This document shows positions 8,929 to 23,011 of a stretch of DNA of 64,000 bases, piece by piece. A model generated the notes under the pieces. That model was not told the DNA's origin, made no database searches, and saw only the letters and a program-made list of their open reading frames with translations. Each line of letters starts with the position of its first letter. Position 1 is the first letter of the stretch. The DNA is taken from assembly GCF_027532185.1 (NCBI RefSeq), contig NZ_JAPZSV010000003.1:966507-1030506 (forward strand). Reading direction: 5' to 3'. Origin of the DNA: Hylemonella sp. Its GTDB lineage: Bacteria > Pseudomonadota > Gammaproteobacteria > Burkholderiales > Burkholderiaceae_C. The position numbers and the translations under genes are program-made.

Positions 8929-11643
8929 CTACAACCTGGTCAGTTGCTCCTTGACGTGCACGGCTCCGGCACCGTTGGGCGCCAGTTCCAGGTAGGTCCT
9001 ATAGGCCTTGGCCGCCCGGTCTTTCTCACCGGCCTTTGCCCAGGCATCACCAAGGTTCAGATAGGCCACCGCACGCGACGGATCCATGCGTATCGCGTTT
9101 TCGAACCAGCGCGCGGCCTCACGGTATTTTTCCTGCCGGTAATAGACGAAGCCCAAGTTGTTAGCCGCCAGAGCGAAATCGGGGCGCAGCTTGAGCGCTT
9201 CGGTGAACTGGACCTCGGCCTGCTCGTACAGCTTTTCTCGGTAGAGCTGCAGACCGCGGTCATTTGCCCGCTGGGCCTGCTGGCGCATGGATTGCGGTAC
9301 AGCCGCTGGCGGCACAATCTGCTGCTCGCGCCCTTGCAGGTCCTTGATCACCACGGGCGCAGGTGCGGCTGGCTTGTCGCCCGTCGCGACCATCACTGTC
9401 GCAGCCGCAGGTCGCGTAGCGTCGAGCTTGCTGTTCAAGGCAATCGCGTCGTTTGGCAGTTGATTGGTCTGCGCGCTGAGGAATTCGTTCTCTACCGGCA
9501 ATTCGAATACGAAGTCGCCGCCTTCCGAACCTGGCAGGCTGCCGAATGCTGGCGTCTGACTGGACACGGAAGACACGGCAGGAGCGACATAAGCCGCCAA
9601 CTCCGTGGCCGTGATGATGCCGTCGCCATTAAGGTCACCCTTGCCGTTCAGGCCCTGCAGCAGCGTCCAAGTGAAGACGGAGTGCCCATTGGGCCCGCCA
9701 TCAGCCACCAGCTGATCAGCCCCCCCCGCTGTCAGCATCTGGCGACCTATACGTTTGTTGTTGTCGCGCAGGAAGCTGCTCAAACCGGCGCCGCGCGTGA
9801 GCCCCAGGCCGCTATAGCAAGCGTCCATGACAAACAGCACGTGCTTGGCCGTCACGCTTTCGGCAATGTTCTGCAATTCCGTCATCGGGATGGAGTCCGT
9901 GGCAATCTGCTCGGGGTCGGAATCGACTGGAATCACATAGCCCAGATCGCGCCCGGAACTCAGACGCCGCGTTGCACCGTGGCCGGCAAAGAAGACGAAC
10001 AGCCGGTCGTTTTTCTTCATGCCACCATGGAGCAGCTTGTCATGGAAGACCGACAGAATGCGAGCGCGCGTGGCCTCGCCGTTTTCCAGAGTCATCACAT
10101 GGTCCGGCTGGAAACCGAACTTCTGGATCAGCACCTCCCGCACGGCACGGGCATCCCGCACTGCGTGTTGCAGCTTGGGCCATTTGGCGTAATCGTCGAT
10201 GCCGATAACGATGGCCCAGGAGCTGCCATAGCTGCCAGCCGTCACGACTGGCGTCGCGGGCGCCTGGACGGACTTGGCCACCGCAAAACCGTTGCCATCC
10301 CAGCTGGCGAACTGGTAGCCCTCGGCCACGAGCCGCGACAGGATGCTAGGCAGTGCCTTGACTGTGCGCTCGTGGATGTCGTGAAAGAGCACGATACCGC
10401 GGCCCTCCTTCTCCACGGTGTTCAGGACCCGCTGCGTGATGGAGGCTGGCACCGGATCGGCCCAGTCGAGCGAGTCGATATTCCACATGATGGAGCGTAG
10501 ATGTGCCGACTCCAGCATGGCCAGGCCTTCGGCGTTGCGCGCGCCATAGGGGAAGCGGAACAACGGCGAACGACGCTTATCGACCGCCTTGAGCAGTTCG
10601 TCCGTGTGCAGGATCTCCGCCTTGAGCTCGTCGCCGCTGCGCTTGGACAGCTGCGCATGGGTCTGGCTGTGGTTCGCCAGCACATGCCCAGCGGCCAGCA
10701 GCTGGCGGCTCACCTCGGCACGGGCGCCGAGCCTGGGCTTGCCGTCGCTGCCAAGGCTGCCCAAGTTGTTGCCCACCTGGAAGAAAACCGCCGGCACGCC
10801 ATACTGTTTGAGGATGGCCGAAATCTCCGCGGTATAGGTTCCGTGTGGGCCATCGTCGAAGGTCAGCACCAAGGTCTTGGGTGGCAGGCTGAGACCATAG
10901 ACCTCGCCATCCTCTTCGTATTTCGGCTTGCCGGTATTCGACCGATAAGGCATCACGACGCCGTGGTCCTTGAGGATCTGCTCGCGACTGTAGCGTTTCT
11001 TTAGGCTGGCCACATAGTCGGCCCAGCGCTCGCGCTTGAGCTCAATGGCACGGGTTTCAAAACGACCAAAAACCTGCCGGATCTCCTTTTCGTAATTGCG
11101 CTCGATCTCGGCCAGCGCATCAAGGTCTTCGCTGATACGCTTGTGCAGCTTGATCGCGGGCAGGGAACCATCCCTGGCGACGATGCCCTGCAGGCTACGC
11201 AAGACTTCGCGGAAGGCCAGGCGGTCGGCGTCGTAGAGGTCGGGATCGCTCTCCACGTAATCAAGTAGGCTGCCCAGCAGCGTCTGTCGCGGGACGGGTG
11301 AGGAAGCCGCACCGCTTTCGAACAGGGCTACCAGCTCAGCCGCGCGCTTGAGGTTGTCATGGAACAGGCTGAGGCCAGCCTGGTTGGCGTGCTCACGCTC
11401 GGCCGCGGAGAGCTTCTCCTCCTCCGCCAGCAGAACGATGATCTTGCGATAGCCTGTCAGCAACTCGCGTAGACCACTCATGACCTGCGCGCTCACTACA
11501 GGATCGATCGACACGACGGCTGCCGCCGGCTCGGGTGCACCGGGCGCACTTGTGGGCATGCTCCGCCCCATCATCCACGCGCCGCCCGCCAGGACCACGC
11601 CAGCTACCACCAGGGCGACCGCCCACAGCCGCTTGAATTTCAT
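8929..11643 (-). CDS. Membrane-anchored polysaccharide deacetylase - caspase-like (C14) - EF-hand - TPR fusion protein
   Basis: Predicted 904 residues. Residues 5-25 are a hydrophobic segment (signal anchor or signal peptide), so the bulk is probably periplasmic. Residues 45-240 are helical with no family recognised. Residues 255-450 are a NodB-type deacetylase: TFDDGPH at 261-267, HSQTH at 325-329, RFPYGAR at 363-369 and IVLFHDIH at 417-424, i.e. all metal and catalytic motifs are present. Residues 474-715 are a caspase/metacaspase p20-like domain: VIGIDDY, FFAGHG with catalytic His 555 and MDACYSG with catalytic Cys 609. A Ca-loop-like DLNGDGIITATE lies at 670-681 and about two to three TPRs at 790-890. 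I see no stop or frameshift separating these parts. The gene looks somewhat less GC-rich than its neighbours, which may mean transfer. Confidence 0.87.
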   Translation of the reverse strand: MKFKRLWAVALVVAGVVLAGGAWMMGRSMPTSAPGAPEPAAAVVSIDPVVSAQVMSGLRELLTGYRKIIVLLAEEEKLSAAEREHANQAGLSLFHDNLKRAAELVALFESGAASSPVPRQTLLGSLLDYVESDPDLYDADRLAFREVLRSLQGIVARDGSLPAIKLHKRISEDLDALAEIERNYEKEIRQVFGRFETRAIELKRERWADYVASLKKRYSREQILKDHGVVMPYRSNTGKPKYEEDGEVYGLSLPPKTLVLTFDDGPHGTYTAEISAILKQYGVPAVFFQVGNNLGSLGSDGKPRLGARAEVSRQLLAAGHVLANHSQTHAQLSKRSGDELKAEILHTDELLKAVDKRRSPLFRFPYGARNAEGLAMLESAHLRSIMWNIDSLDWADPVPASITQRVLNTVEKEGRGIVLFHDIHERTVKALPSILSRLVAEGYQFASWDGNGFAVAKSVQAPATPVVTAGSYGSSWAIVIGIDDYAKWPKLQHAVRDARAVREVLIQKFGFQPDHVMTLENGEATRARILSVFHDKLLHGGMKKNDRLFVFFAGHGATRRLSSGRDLGYVIPVDSDPEQIATDSIPMTELQNIAESVTAKHVLFVMDACYSGLGLTRGAGLSSFLRDNNKRIGRQMLTAGGADQLVADGGPNGHSVFTWTLLQGLNGKGDLNGDGIITATELAAYVAPAVSSVSSQTPAFGSLPGSEGGDFVFELPVENEFLSAQTNQLPNDAIALNSKLDATRPAAATVMVATGDKPAAPAPVVIKDLQGREQQIVPPAAVPQSMRQQAQRANDRGLQLYREKLYEQAEVQFTEALKLRPDFALAANNLGFVYYRQEKYREAARWFENAIRMDPSRAVAYLNLGDAWAKAGEKDRAAKAYRTYLELAPNGAGAVHVKEQLTRL

Positions 11644-11784
11644 GTGCCTCCCTTTCAGGCTTTACTGCCGCACGCCAGCCCGTGCAGGGCCAGACTGGCG
11701 TGCGAAGAATAACCCAGGGCAGGCCGTCCTAGTTATCCAATGCTGCCGTGATCAACCTTGTGGACAAGTCGTGGAACAAGTCGC

Positions 11785-11819
11785 GCAGACCGCGCCAGCA
11801 TTGGGCTGGCACGGTCTGC
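11785..11819 (-). terminator. Long hairpin downstream of the uvrA-like gene
   Basis: GCAGACCG and CGGTCTGC, each extended by GCCAG/CTGGC after one mismatch, form a 14-base-pair arm with a seven-base loop. It lies 35 bases after the uvrA stop codon and upstream of the deacetylase-caspase gene. No T-run follows on either strand, so it may be a Rho-dependent or processing hairpin rather than a classic terminator. Confidence 0.45.
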
Positions 11820-11853
11820 CTGTTAGACGGGCAGCCTACGGAATGCTGGCCCT

Positions 11854-17589
<5,736 letters not shown>

Positions 17590-17682
17590 GGTGGCTCTCG
17601 CTGCTAAAGGCCCGAACATTCTAGGAGCAAGCGCAAGCCTGCTAAGTCGTAGGGCCGTAATCTGGCCGTAGGGCGACGGGCA

Positions 17683-17688
17683 TAGAAT
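17683..17688 (+). promoter_or_regulatory. Candidate -10 box for the first binding-protein gene
   Basis: TAGAAT lies within the small inverted repeat GGCATAGAATGCC, 34 bases upstream of the ATG. No good -35 is visible, so the promoter may need an activator. Confidence 0.35.
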
Positions 17689-17721
17689 GCCCTCCGTCGT
17701 TGGTCAGCAGAGGTAGCTGAA

Positions 17722-18825
17722 ATGAGAAAACTACGTATCGCGGCAGCCCTGCTGGGCCTGCTGCTGGGCCTCCATGTGCAGGCGCAGATCCTCGTCGGTC
17801 AGACCGCCGGTTTCACCGGCACCTCGGCCGTCGGCGTCAAGGAAATCACCGATGGCGCCATGCTCTACATCGACGCGGTCAACGCCAGGGGCGGCGTCAA
17901 CGGGCAGAAGATCGAGCTGATCCAGCTCGACGACAAGTTCGACCCCAAGCTGGCGGCCGAAAACGCCCGCATCCTGATCGAGCAGCGCAACGTGGTGGCG
18001 ATGTTCCTCAACCGCGGCACCCCGCACACCGAAGCCATCATTCCCCTGCTGGACCAGCATGGCGTGGCACTGGTCGGCCCCTCGACGGGCGCCATGGTGC
18101 TGCACCAGCCGGTGAAGAAGTACGTCTTCAATGTGCGGGCCACCTACCAGCGCGAGGCCGAGAAAGCCATCCAGCACTTGGTCACGATTGGTATCGACCG
18201 CATCGCCGTGCTGCATGTCGACGACAGCTTCGGCAAGGACATCCTGGTGGGGGCACAGCGCGGTCTGGAGCAGGCCAAGCTCAAGCCTGTGCTGGTGGCC
18301 AAGTACGACCGAACCAAGCCCGACTTCTCCACCGTCGCGCCGGCGCTGGTTCAGGCAAACCCCCAGGCCATCGTGCTGATCGCCTCCGGCGTCGCCGCAG
18401 CAGACGCGGTCAAGGCCATCCGCGCCGCCGGCAGCACGGCCCAGATCGTGACCCAGTCCAACAACGCATCGGGCGGCTTCATCAAGAGCCTGGGCGAGCA
18501 CGCGCGCGGCGTGATCGTGAGCCAGGTCTTCCCGCAGTCGCTGACCTATCCCTTGGTCAAGGAAGCCGGCGACCTGGCTCGCGCCAAGGGCCTGACCGAA
18601 GTCACCCCGGCCATGCTGGAGGGATTTGCCGCCGCCAAGGTGCTGGTCGAGGGCCTGCGTCGCGCCGGCGACAAGCCCACACGCGTACGGGTGCACGCCG
18701 CGCTGGAGAGCTTCAGCAAGTTCGACATCGGGGGGCTGGAGGTCAACTTCAGCGCCAAGGACCACTCGGGCCTGGATTTCGCCGACCTGTCCATCATCAC
18801 CAGCGACGGCCGCTTCCGGCGCTGA
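17722..18825 (+). CDS. ABC-type branched-chain amino acid/amide substrate-binding protein, copy 1
   Basis: Predicted 367 residues: signal peptide (MRKLRIAAALLGLLLGL, cleavage near VQA/QIL), then a type 1 periplasmic binding fold (LivJ/Peripla_BP_6): GQTAGFTG, YIDAVNARGGVNGQKIEL, LDDKFDPKLAAENA, GPSTGAMVLHQPV, DDSFGKD and VTQSNNASGGF. It would capture a small organic solute in the periplasm. No permease or ATPase gene adjoins it, so it must share a transporter encoded elsewhere or serve as a sensor. The start has AGAGGT upstream. The next gene is a close paralogue in tandem. Confidence 0.88.
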   Translation: MRKLRIAAALLGLLLGLHVQAQILVGQTAGFTGTSAVGVKEITDGAMLYIDAVNARGGVNGQKIELIQLDDKFDPKLAAENARILIEQRNVVAMFLNRGTPHTEAIIPLLDQHGVALVGPSTGAMVLHQPVKKYVFNVRATYQREAEKAIQHLVTIGIDRIAVLHVDDSFGKDILVGAQRGLEQAKLKPVLVAKYDRTKPDFSTVAPALVQANPQAIVLIASGVAAADAVKAIRAAGSTAQIVTQSNNASGGFIKSLGEHARGVIVSQVFPQSLTYPLVKEAGDLARAKGLTEVTPAMLEGFAAAKVLVEGLRRAGDKPTRVRVHAALESFSKFDIGGLEVNFSAKDHSGLDFADLSIITSDGRFRR

Positions 18826-18942
18826 GCGGTCGCGCCCTGCTTTGGTGCCCCGGGGATCGGGTCCCGGGACAGGATTCCCTTGCCTTCGAGGTGGGAATTT
18901 GGGCATACACTCCGCGGACAAGACCCCGTCCGAGGAGACACG

Positions 18943-20043
18943 ATGCGGCACTACAGAACCCTAGGCATCGCTTTGTTGGCGCTGGCCAGCCTGAGCAGCC
19001 ACGCCCAGATCCTGATCGGCCAGACCGCCGGCTTCACCGGCATCGTGGCCGCCGGAGTGAACGAGACCACCGAGGGCGCCAAGCTCTACATCGATGCGGT
19101 CAACGCCAAGAGCGGCGTCAGCGGCCAGAAGATCGAGCTGATCTCGCTGGACGACAAGTTCGACCCCAAGCTGGCGGCTGAGAACGCCCAGAAGCTGATC
19201 GACCAGAACGTGGTGGCCCTGTTTCTCAACCGCGGTACGCCGCACACGGAAGCCATCATGCCCTTGCTGGACAAGCATGGCGTGCCCCTGATTGGCCCCT
19301 CCACCGGCGCCATGGTCCTGCACCAGCCCGTGAAGAAATATCTCTTCAACGTGCGCGCCACCTACCAGCGCGAAGCCGAAAAAGCCATCCAGCACCTGGC
19401 CACCATCGGCATCACGCGCATCGGCCTGCTGCAGACCGATGACAGCTTTGGCGCCGACTCGGTGCAGGGCGCTCTGCGCGGCCTCGAGAAGGCCCAGCTC
19501 AAGCCCCTGTTCCTGGAAAAGCTCGACCGCGCCAAGCCCGACATTGAGCGCCTGACGGCGCGGGTCATGCAGGAACAGCCCCAGGCCGTCATCTTCATCG
19601 CCTCGGGGGCCACCGTGGTGGCGGGCGTCAAGGCCATGCGCGCGGCAGGCTCCGTGGCCCAGGTGGTCACACTGTCCAACAACGCCTCAGGCGGCTTCAT
19701 CAAACAGCTGGGCGAACAGGCGCGCGGCGTGATCGTGACCCAGGTCTTTCCACAGTCCGTCTCTTACGGTCTGGTCAAGGAGGCCCAGGACCTGGCACGC
19801 GCCAAGGGCATCAACGAAGTGAGCCCGGCCATGCTCGAAGGCTTTGCCGCGGCCAAGGTGCTGGTCGAGGGCCTGCGCCGCGCCGGCCCTAAGCCCACGC
19901 GCGAGCGCATCCAGGCCGCCCTTGAAAGCCTCAACAAGTTCGACATCGGCGGGCTGGAAGTCAACTTCAGCCCGCAGGACCACAGCGGCCTGGACTTCGC
20001 CGACCTGTCCATCATCACGGCCGACGGACGCTTCCGCCGCTGA
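18943..20043 (+). CDS. ABC-type branched-chain amino acid/amide substrate-binding protein, copy 2
   Basis: Predicted 366 residues, collinear with the preceding gene throughout. Long blocks are nearly identical (for example NRGTPHTEAI, GPSTGAMVLHQPVKKY, NVRATYQREAEKAIQHL and SNNASGGFIK), and the ends are the same (LDFADLSIIT.DGRFRR). The parts around residues 150-200 differ most (ITRIGLLQTDDSFGADSVQGA), which fits ligand-specificity drift after a tandem duplication. A signal peptide ends near SHA/QIL. The ATG at 18943 has a CGAGGAG ribosome site. Same type 1 binding fold and presumably the same transport role as its neighbour, with no transporter membrane genes nearby. Confidence 0.88.
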   Translation: MRHYRTLGIALLALASLSSHAQILIGQTAGFTGIVAAGVNETTEGAKLYIDAVNAKSGVSGQKIELISLDDKFDPKLAAENAQKLIDQNVVALFLNRGTPHTEAIMPLLDKHGVPLIGPSTGAMVLHQPVKKYLFNVRATYQREAEKAIQHLATIGITRIGLLQTDDSFGADSVQGALRGLEKAQLKPLFLEKLDRAKPDIERLTARVMQEQPQAVIFIASGATVVAGVKAMRAAGSVAQVVTLSNNASGGFIKQLGEQARGVIVTQVFPQSVSYGLVKEAQDLARAKGINEVSPAMLEGFAAAKVLVEGLRRAGPKPTRERIQAALESLNKFDIGGLEVNFSPQDHSGLDFADLSIITADGRFRR

Positions 20044-20064
20044 TCCCGGAGTGCCGGCGCGGAC

Positions 20065-20214
20065 TCAGCGCGCGGCCGAGGCGGGCGGCGCCGGCGTATG
20101 CACGGCGTCGGCGCCGTGCTTCTCGCCCCCCATGTCCAGCTGGTCCCCTCCCTGGATGATGACGAACAGGGCCAGGGCCGCAAACACGATGAAGCCGATG
20201 ATGATTTTCCACAT
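20065..20214 (-). CDS. Small single-span membrane protein (49 residues)
   Basis: An open frame of 49 codons: MWKIIIGFIVFAALALFVII is a clean membrane helix, followed by a polar tail (GGDQLDMGGEKHGADAVHTP) and an Ala/Pro-rich end. The ATG at 20214 has AAGGA about 8 bases upstream. It lies about 100 bases after the MFS transporter on the same strand, behind a hairpin. I believe similar small proteins occur next to MHS transporters in related genera, but this is from memory. The function is unknown; an accessory subunit is one option. Confidence 0.6.
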   Translation of the reverse strand: MWKIIIGFIVFAALALFVIIQGGDQLDMGGEKHGADAVHTPAPPASAAR

Positions 20215-20245
20215 GATGTATTCCTTGGGCAGCACTCAATGAGAA

Positions 20246-20265
20246 AGGCCCTCGCGGGAGGGCCT
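20246..20265 (-). terminator. Terminator-like hairpin after the MFS gene
   Basis: AGGCCCTC / GAGGGCCT with a four-base loop, followed on the minus strand by TTTCTC. It sits between the MFS stop codon and the start of the 49-residue protein, so it may reduce rather than abolish readthrough. Confidence 0.5.
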
Positions 20266-20312
20266 GCCCTGCCCCGGCAGGCCGGGACAGGGACGCAGCG
20301 GCAGACGCTGGA

Positions 20313-21965
20313 TCAGTCGTTGGCGTAGATGTCCACGTCCTTGGTTTCCTTGATGAACAAGGTGCCGATGACGACCGTCATGCCGGCGATGATGATCGGG
20401 TACCAGAGGCCGTTGTACATATTGCCGGTCTGCGCCACGATGGCGAAGGCCGTCGTGGGCAGCAAGCCGCCGAACCAGCCGTTGCCGATGTGATAGGGCA
20501 GCGACATGGAGGTGTAGCGGATGCGTGTGGGGAACAGCTCCACCAGCATGGCCGCGATCGGGCCATAGACCATGGTGACCAGGATCACCAGATAGGTCAG
20601 GATGGCAACGACCATGAACTTGTCCACCTTCGCCATGTCCGCCTTGGCCGGGTAGCCATGTTGCTTCAGAGCGGCAGTCACAGCCTGCTTGAACTCGGCA
20701 TCCTTGGCCTTGGCCTCATCGACCGAGATGCCGTGGCTGGTGTAGGAAGCAATGGTCTGCTCACCGATCTGGATGCGGGCCGGGCCCGACTCCTTGACGT
20801 TGGTATAGCTGACCGAGTTGGCGGCCAGGACCTGCTTGGCGATATCGCAGGAGCTCGTGAACTTCGCCGTACCCGTCGGGTTGAACTGGAAGGAGCACTC
20901 GCTCGGATCGGCATAGACCACGACCTTGCTCTTCTGCTGCGCGGCGTACAGGTCCGGGTTGGCCGCCTTGGTCAGCGCTTCAAAGACGGGGAAGTAGGTC
21001 AGCACGGCCAGCAGACAGCCCGCCATGATGATGGGCTTGCGGCCGATGCGGTCCGACAGCGCACCGAAGACGATGAAGAAGGGTGTGCCGATCAACAGGG
21101 AGACGGCAACGTAGATGTTGGCAGCCGCGCCGTCGACCTTGAGCGCTTGCGTCAGGAAGAACAGCGCGTAGAACTGCCCCGAGTACCAGACCACGGCCTG
21201 GCCCGCCGTCAGACCGACCAGCGCCAGGATCACGATCTTGAGGTTCTTCCACTGACCGAAGGATTCCGTCAGCGGTGCTTTCGAGGTCTTGCCCTCGGCC
21301 TTCATCTTGGCGAAGGCCGGCGACTCGTTCATGGACAGACGGATCCACACCGAGATGGCCAGCAGCAGGATGGAGACCAGGAAGGGAATGCGCCAGCCCC
21401 ATTCGGCAAACGCCGCCTCGCCAAGGACCGTGCGCGTGCCCAGGATGACCATGAGCGAGAGGAACAGACCCAGCGTGGCCGTCGTCTGGATCCAGGCGGT
21501 GTAGAGGCCGCGCTTGCCGTGGGGCGCGTGCTCGGCCACATAGGTGGCCGCGCCGCCGTACTCACCGCCCAGGGCCAAGCCCTGCAGCAGGCGCAGCCCG
21601 ATCAGGATGATGGGCGCAGCCACGCCGATGCTGGCGTAGGTCGGCAGGATGCCCACGATGAACGTGGACAGGCCCATGATCAGGATCGTGACCAGGAAGG
21701 TGTACTTGCGACCGATCATGTCGCCCAGGCGGCCGAACACGATGGCACCGAAGGGGCGCACGATGAAACCGGCGGCAAAGGCCAGCAGCGCAAAGATGAA
21801 GGCCGAGCCCGCATCGAGACCGCTGAAGAACTGTTTGGCGATGATGGCTGCCAGCGAGCCGTAAAGATAGAAGTCGTACCACTCGAAAACCGTGCCGAGC
21901 GATGAGGCGAAGATGACTTTCTTCTCCTCGGGGGTCATGGGCCTGTCGGCCGCGGCGTGAACCAT
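20313..21965 (-). CDS. MHS-family MFS transporter (metabolite:H+ symporter type)
   Basis: Predicted 550 residues with about 12 membrane helices. SSLGTVFEWYDFYLYG, RPFGAIVFGRLGDMIGRKYTF (the MFS loop 2-3 motif), LIGLRLLQGLALGGEYGGA, GKRGLYTAW and RIPFLVSILLL are typical of the MHS group (ShiA, KgtP, ProP relatives), which import organic acids or osmolytes with protons. Unusually, residues about 340-447 form a long soluble loop with two Cys (ECSFQF and SSCDI) between helices, where most relatives have a short linker. The ATG at 21965 follows AGGAGACACAGC. The substrate is not readable. Confidence 0.88.
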   Translation of the reverse strand: MVHAAADRPMTPEEKKVIFASSLGTVFEWYDFYLYGSLAAIIAKQFFSGLDAGSAFIFALLAFAAGFIVRPFGAIVFGRLGDMIGRKYTFLVTILIMGLSTFIVGILPTYASIGVAAPIILIGLRLLQGLALGGEYGGAATYVAEHAPHGKRGLYTAWIQTTATLGLFLSLMVILGTRTVLGEAAFAEWGWRIPFLVSILLLAISVWIRLSMNESPAFAKMKAEGKTSKAPLTESFGQWKNLKIVILALVGLTAGQAVVWYSGQFYALFFLTQALKVDGAAANIYVAVSLLIGTPFFIVFGALSDRIGRKPIIMAGCLLAVLTYFPVFEALTKAANPDLYAAQQKSKVVVYADPSECSFQFNPTGTAKFTSSCDIAKQVLAANSVSYTNVKESGPARIQIGEQTIASYTSHGISVDEAKAKDAEFKQAVTAALKQHGYPAKADMAKVDKFMVVAILTYLVILVTMVYGPIAAMLVELFPTRIRYTSMSLPYHIGNGWFGGLLPTTAFAIVAQTGNMYNGLWYPIIIAGMTVVIGTLFIKETKDVDIYAND

Positions 21966-22146
21966 GCTGTGTCTCCTGAATAAGCCAATCCCCGACACGG
22001 GGATCAGTCTTCATTCTTGAAGACCGCACTGACCCAGCTCTGACGCGCAGCCAACAGGGACTGACGCAGGCCTGACCTTCAGCTGACCTGATTCAAGCGA
22101 ACACCGCCTGCACTCGCGTCACCGGCGCTGCGAATCAGGCACGCAC
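21966..22146 (-). promoter_or_regulatory. Leader/promoter region of the MFS gene with two inverted repeats
   Basis: A 181-base spacer without a gene. An ATCCCC...GGGGAT hairpin at 21988-22004 ends just upstream of the ribosome site, and GTCTTCA/TGAAGAC at 22007-22024 forms a 7-base-arm inverted repeat. Either could be an operator or a leader hairpin. Confidence 0.3.
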
Positions 22147-22770
22147 TCACGCCGCGTCGCCGACCTGCGGGCGCCAGCCCGGACCATCGAACCAGGCATC
22201 GCCTTCCAGGTAGCGGCGCAGCATGGCCAGGCTGTCGTAACCCCAGAACATGCGCCCGTCCACCGCGAAAGATGGCACGCCGAAGGCACCGGCTGCGATG
22301 GCCTCGTCGGTGTTGGCGCGCAAGCGGTTCTTCACCGCCTCATCCTCGGGCGCGCGTGGCGGCGCCAACTGCTCACGCAGGGCCTGCAGGCGCTGCGGGT
22401 CCACCGCATCGAGCCCGCCCTGCCAGACGTGGCGCAACAGCGTCTCGCAGACATAGCGGTTCGGGTCACCCGCGTCGGCACAGGCGATGGCCAGCCGCAG
22501 CAGGGGCAGCGGATTGAAGGGATGGACCGACGGCATCTGCAGCGGCACCCCATGCGCGTGGCCCAGCCACTGCACATGCCGGTAGGTCCAGGTCCGCTTG
22601 GCCGGCACCTCGGCCGGACCCAGCAGGGCGTGATGGCGCAGCATGGCCCCCAGCAGCACGGGACGGTAGACCACCGAGTAGCTCAGGCCCATCAGCGCCT
22701 CGGGCAGTTTCTCGAAAGCCAGGTGGCTGTAGGGCGAGATGAAGTCCAGGTAGAAGGTGATCTGCTTCAC
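22147..22770 (-). CDS. 2-hydroxychromene-2-carboxylate isomerase family (DsbA-fold, kappa-class GST-like)
   Basis: Predicted 207 residues. FYLDFISPYSHLAFEKL is the family start, with the Ser near residue 14 that binds glutathione in NahD and kappa GSTs. RPVLLGAMLRHH, the helical insert (PFNPLPLLRLA) and GAFGVPSFAVDGRMFWGYD with the cis-Pro VPSF complete the fold. NahD isomerises an intermediate of naphthalene breakdown, but many homologues lie outside aromatic pathways, as here. It overlaps the DUF1289 gene by 4 bases (ATGA) and ends the long minus-strand gene group. Confidence 0.85.
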   Translation of the reverse strand: MKQITFYLDFISPYSHLAFEKLPEALMGLSYSVVYRPVLLGAMLRHHALLGPAEVPAKRTWTYRHVQWLGHAHGVPLQMPSVHPFNPLPLLRLAIACADAGDPNRYVCETLLRHVWQGGLDAVDPQRLQALREQLAPPRAPEDEAVKNRLRANTDEAIAAGAFGVPSFAVDGRMFWGYDSLAMLRRYLEGDAWFDGPGWRPQVGDAA

Positions 22771-23006
22771 GGTGCATCTCCTCGTTCTGCGGCCGGCAGA
22801 CGCGCCGCGCGTTGCTCAATCTGCGCCCAGATGGCGCGCTTGCCCTCGTCGTCCAGCCTGGACCACGCCGTGATTTCTTCCAGCGTGCGCAGGCAGCCCT
22901 GGCACAGGCCGGTGGCGATCTCCAGACGACAGACCGAGATGCAGGGCGAAGGCAGATCACACGCCTTGCGCTGGGCGCGTACTGCCTGTTTGGCCAGCCA
23001 CTCCAT
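22767..23006 (-). CDS. DUF1289 domain protein (small four-Cys protein)
   Basis: Predicted 79 residues. The core is PCISVCRLEIATGLCQGCLR followed by TLEEITAWSRLDDEGKRAIW, the DUF1289 pattern with four cysteines (C-x3-C...C-x2-C) that probably bind a metal. No function is established for this family. It starts 5 bases after the HMG-CoA lyase stop codon and overlaps the isomerase start by 4 bases, so it is part of the same transcript. Confidence 0.82.
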   Translation of the reverse strand: MEWLAKQAVRAQRKACDLPSPCISVCRLEIATGLCQGCLRTLEEITAWSRLDDEGKRAIWAQIEQRAARLPAAERGDAP

Positions 23007-23011
23007 CCTGT

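Noticed and set aside
7699..10500. A 933-codon plus-strand frame across the HAD, DUF4399 and caspase-fusion genes
   Set aside because: It overlaps three well-supported genes in other frames and shows no family motif or ribosome site.
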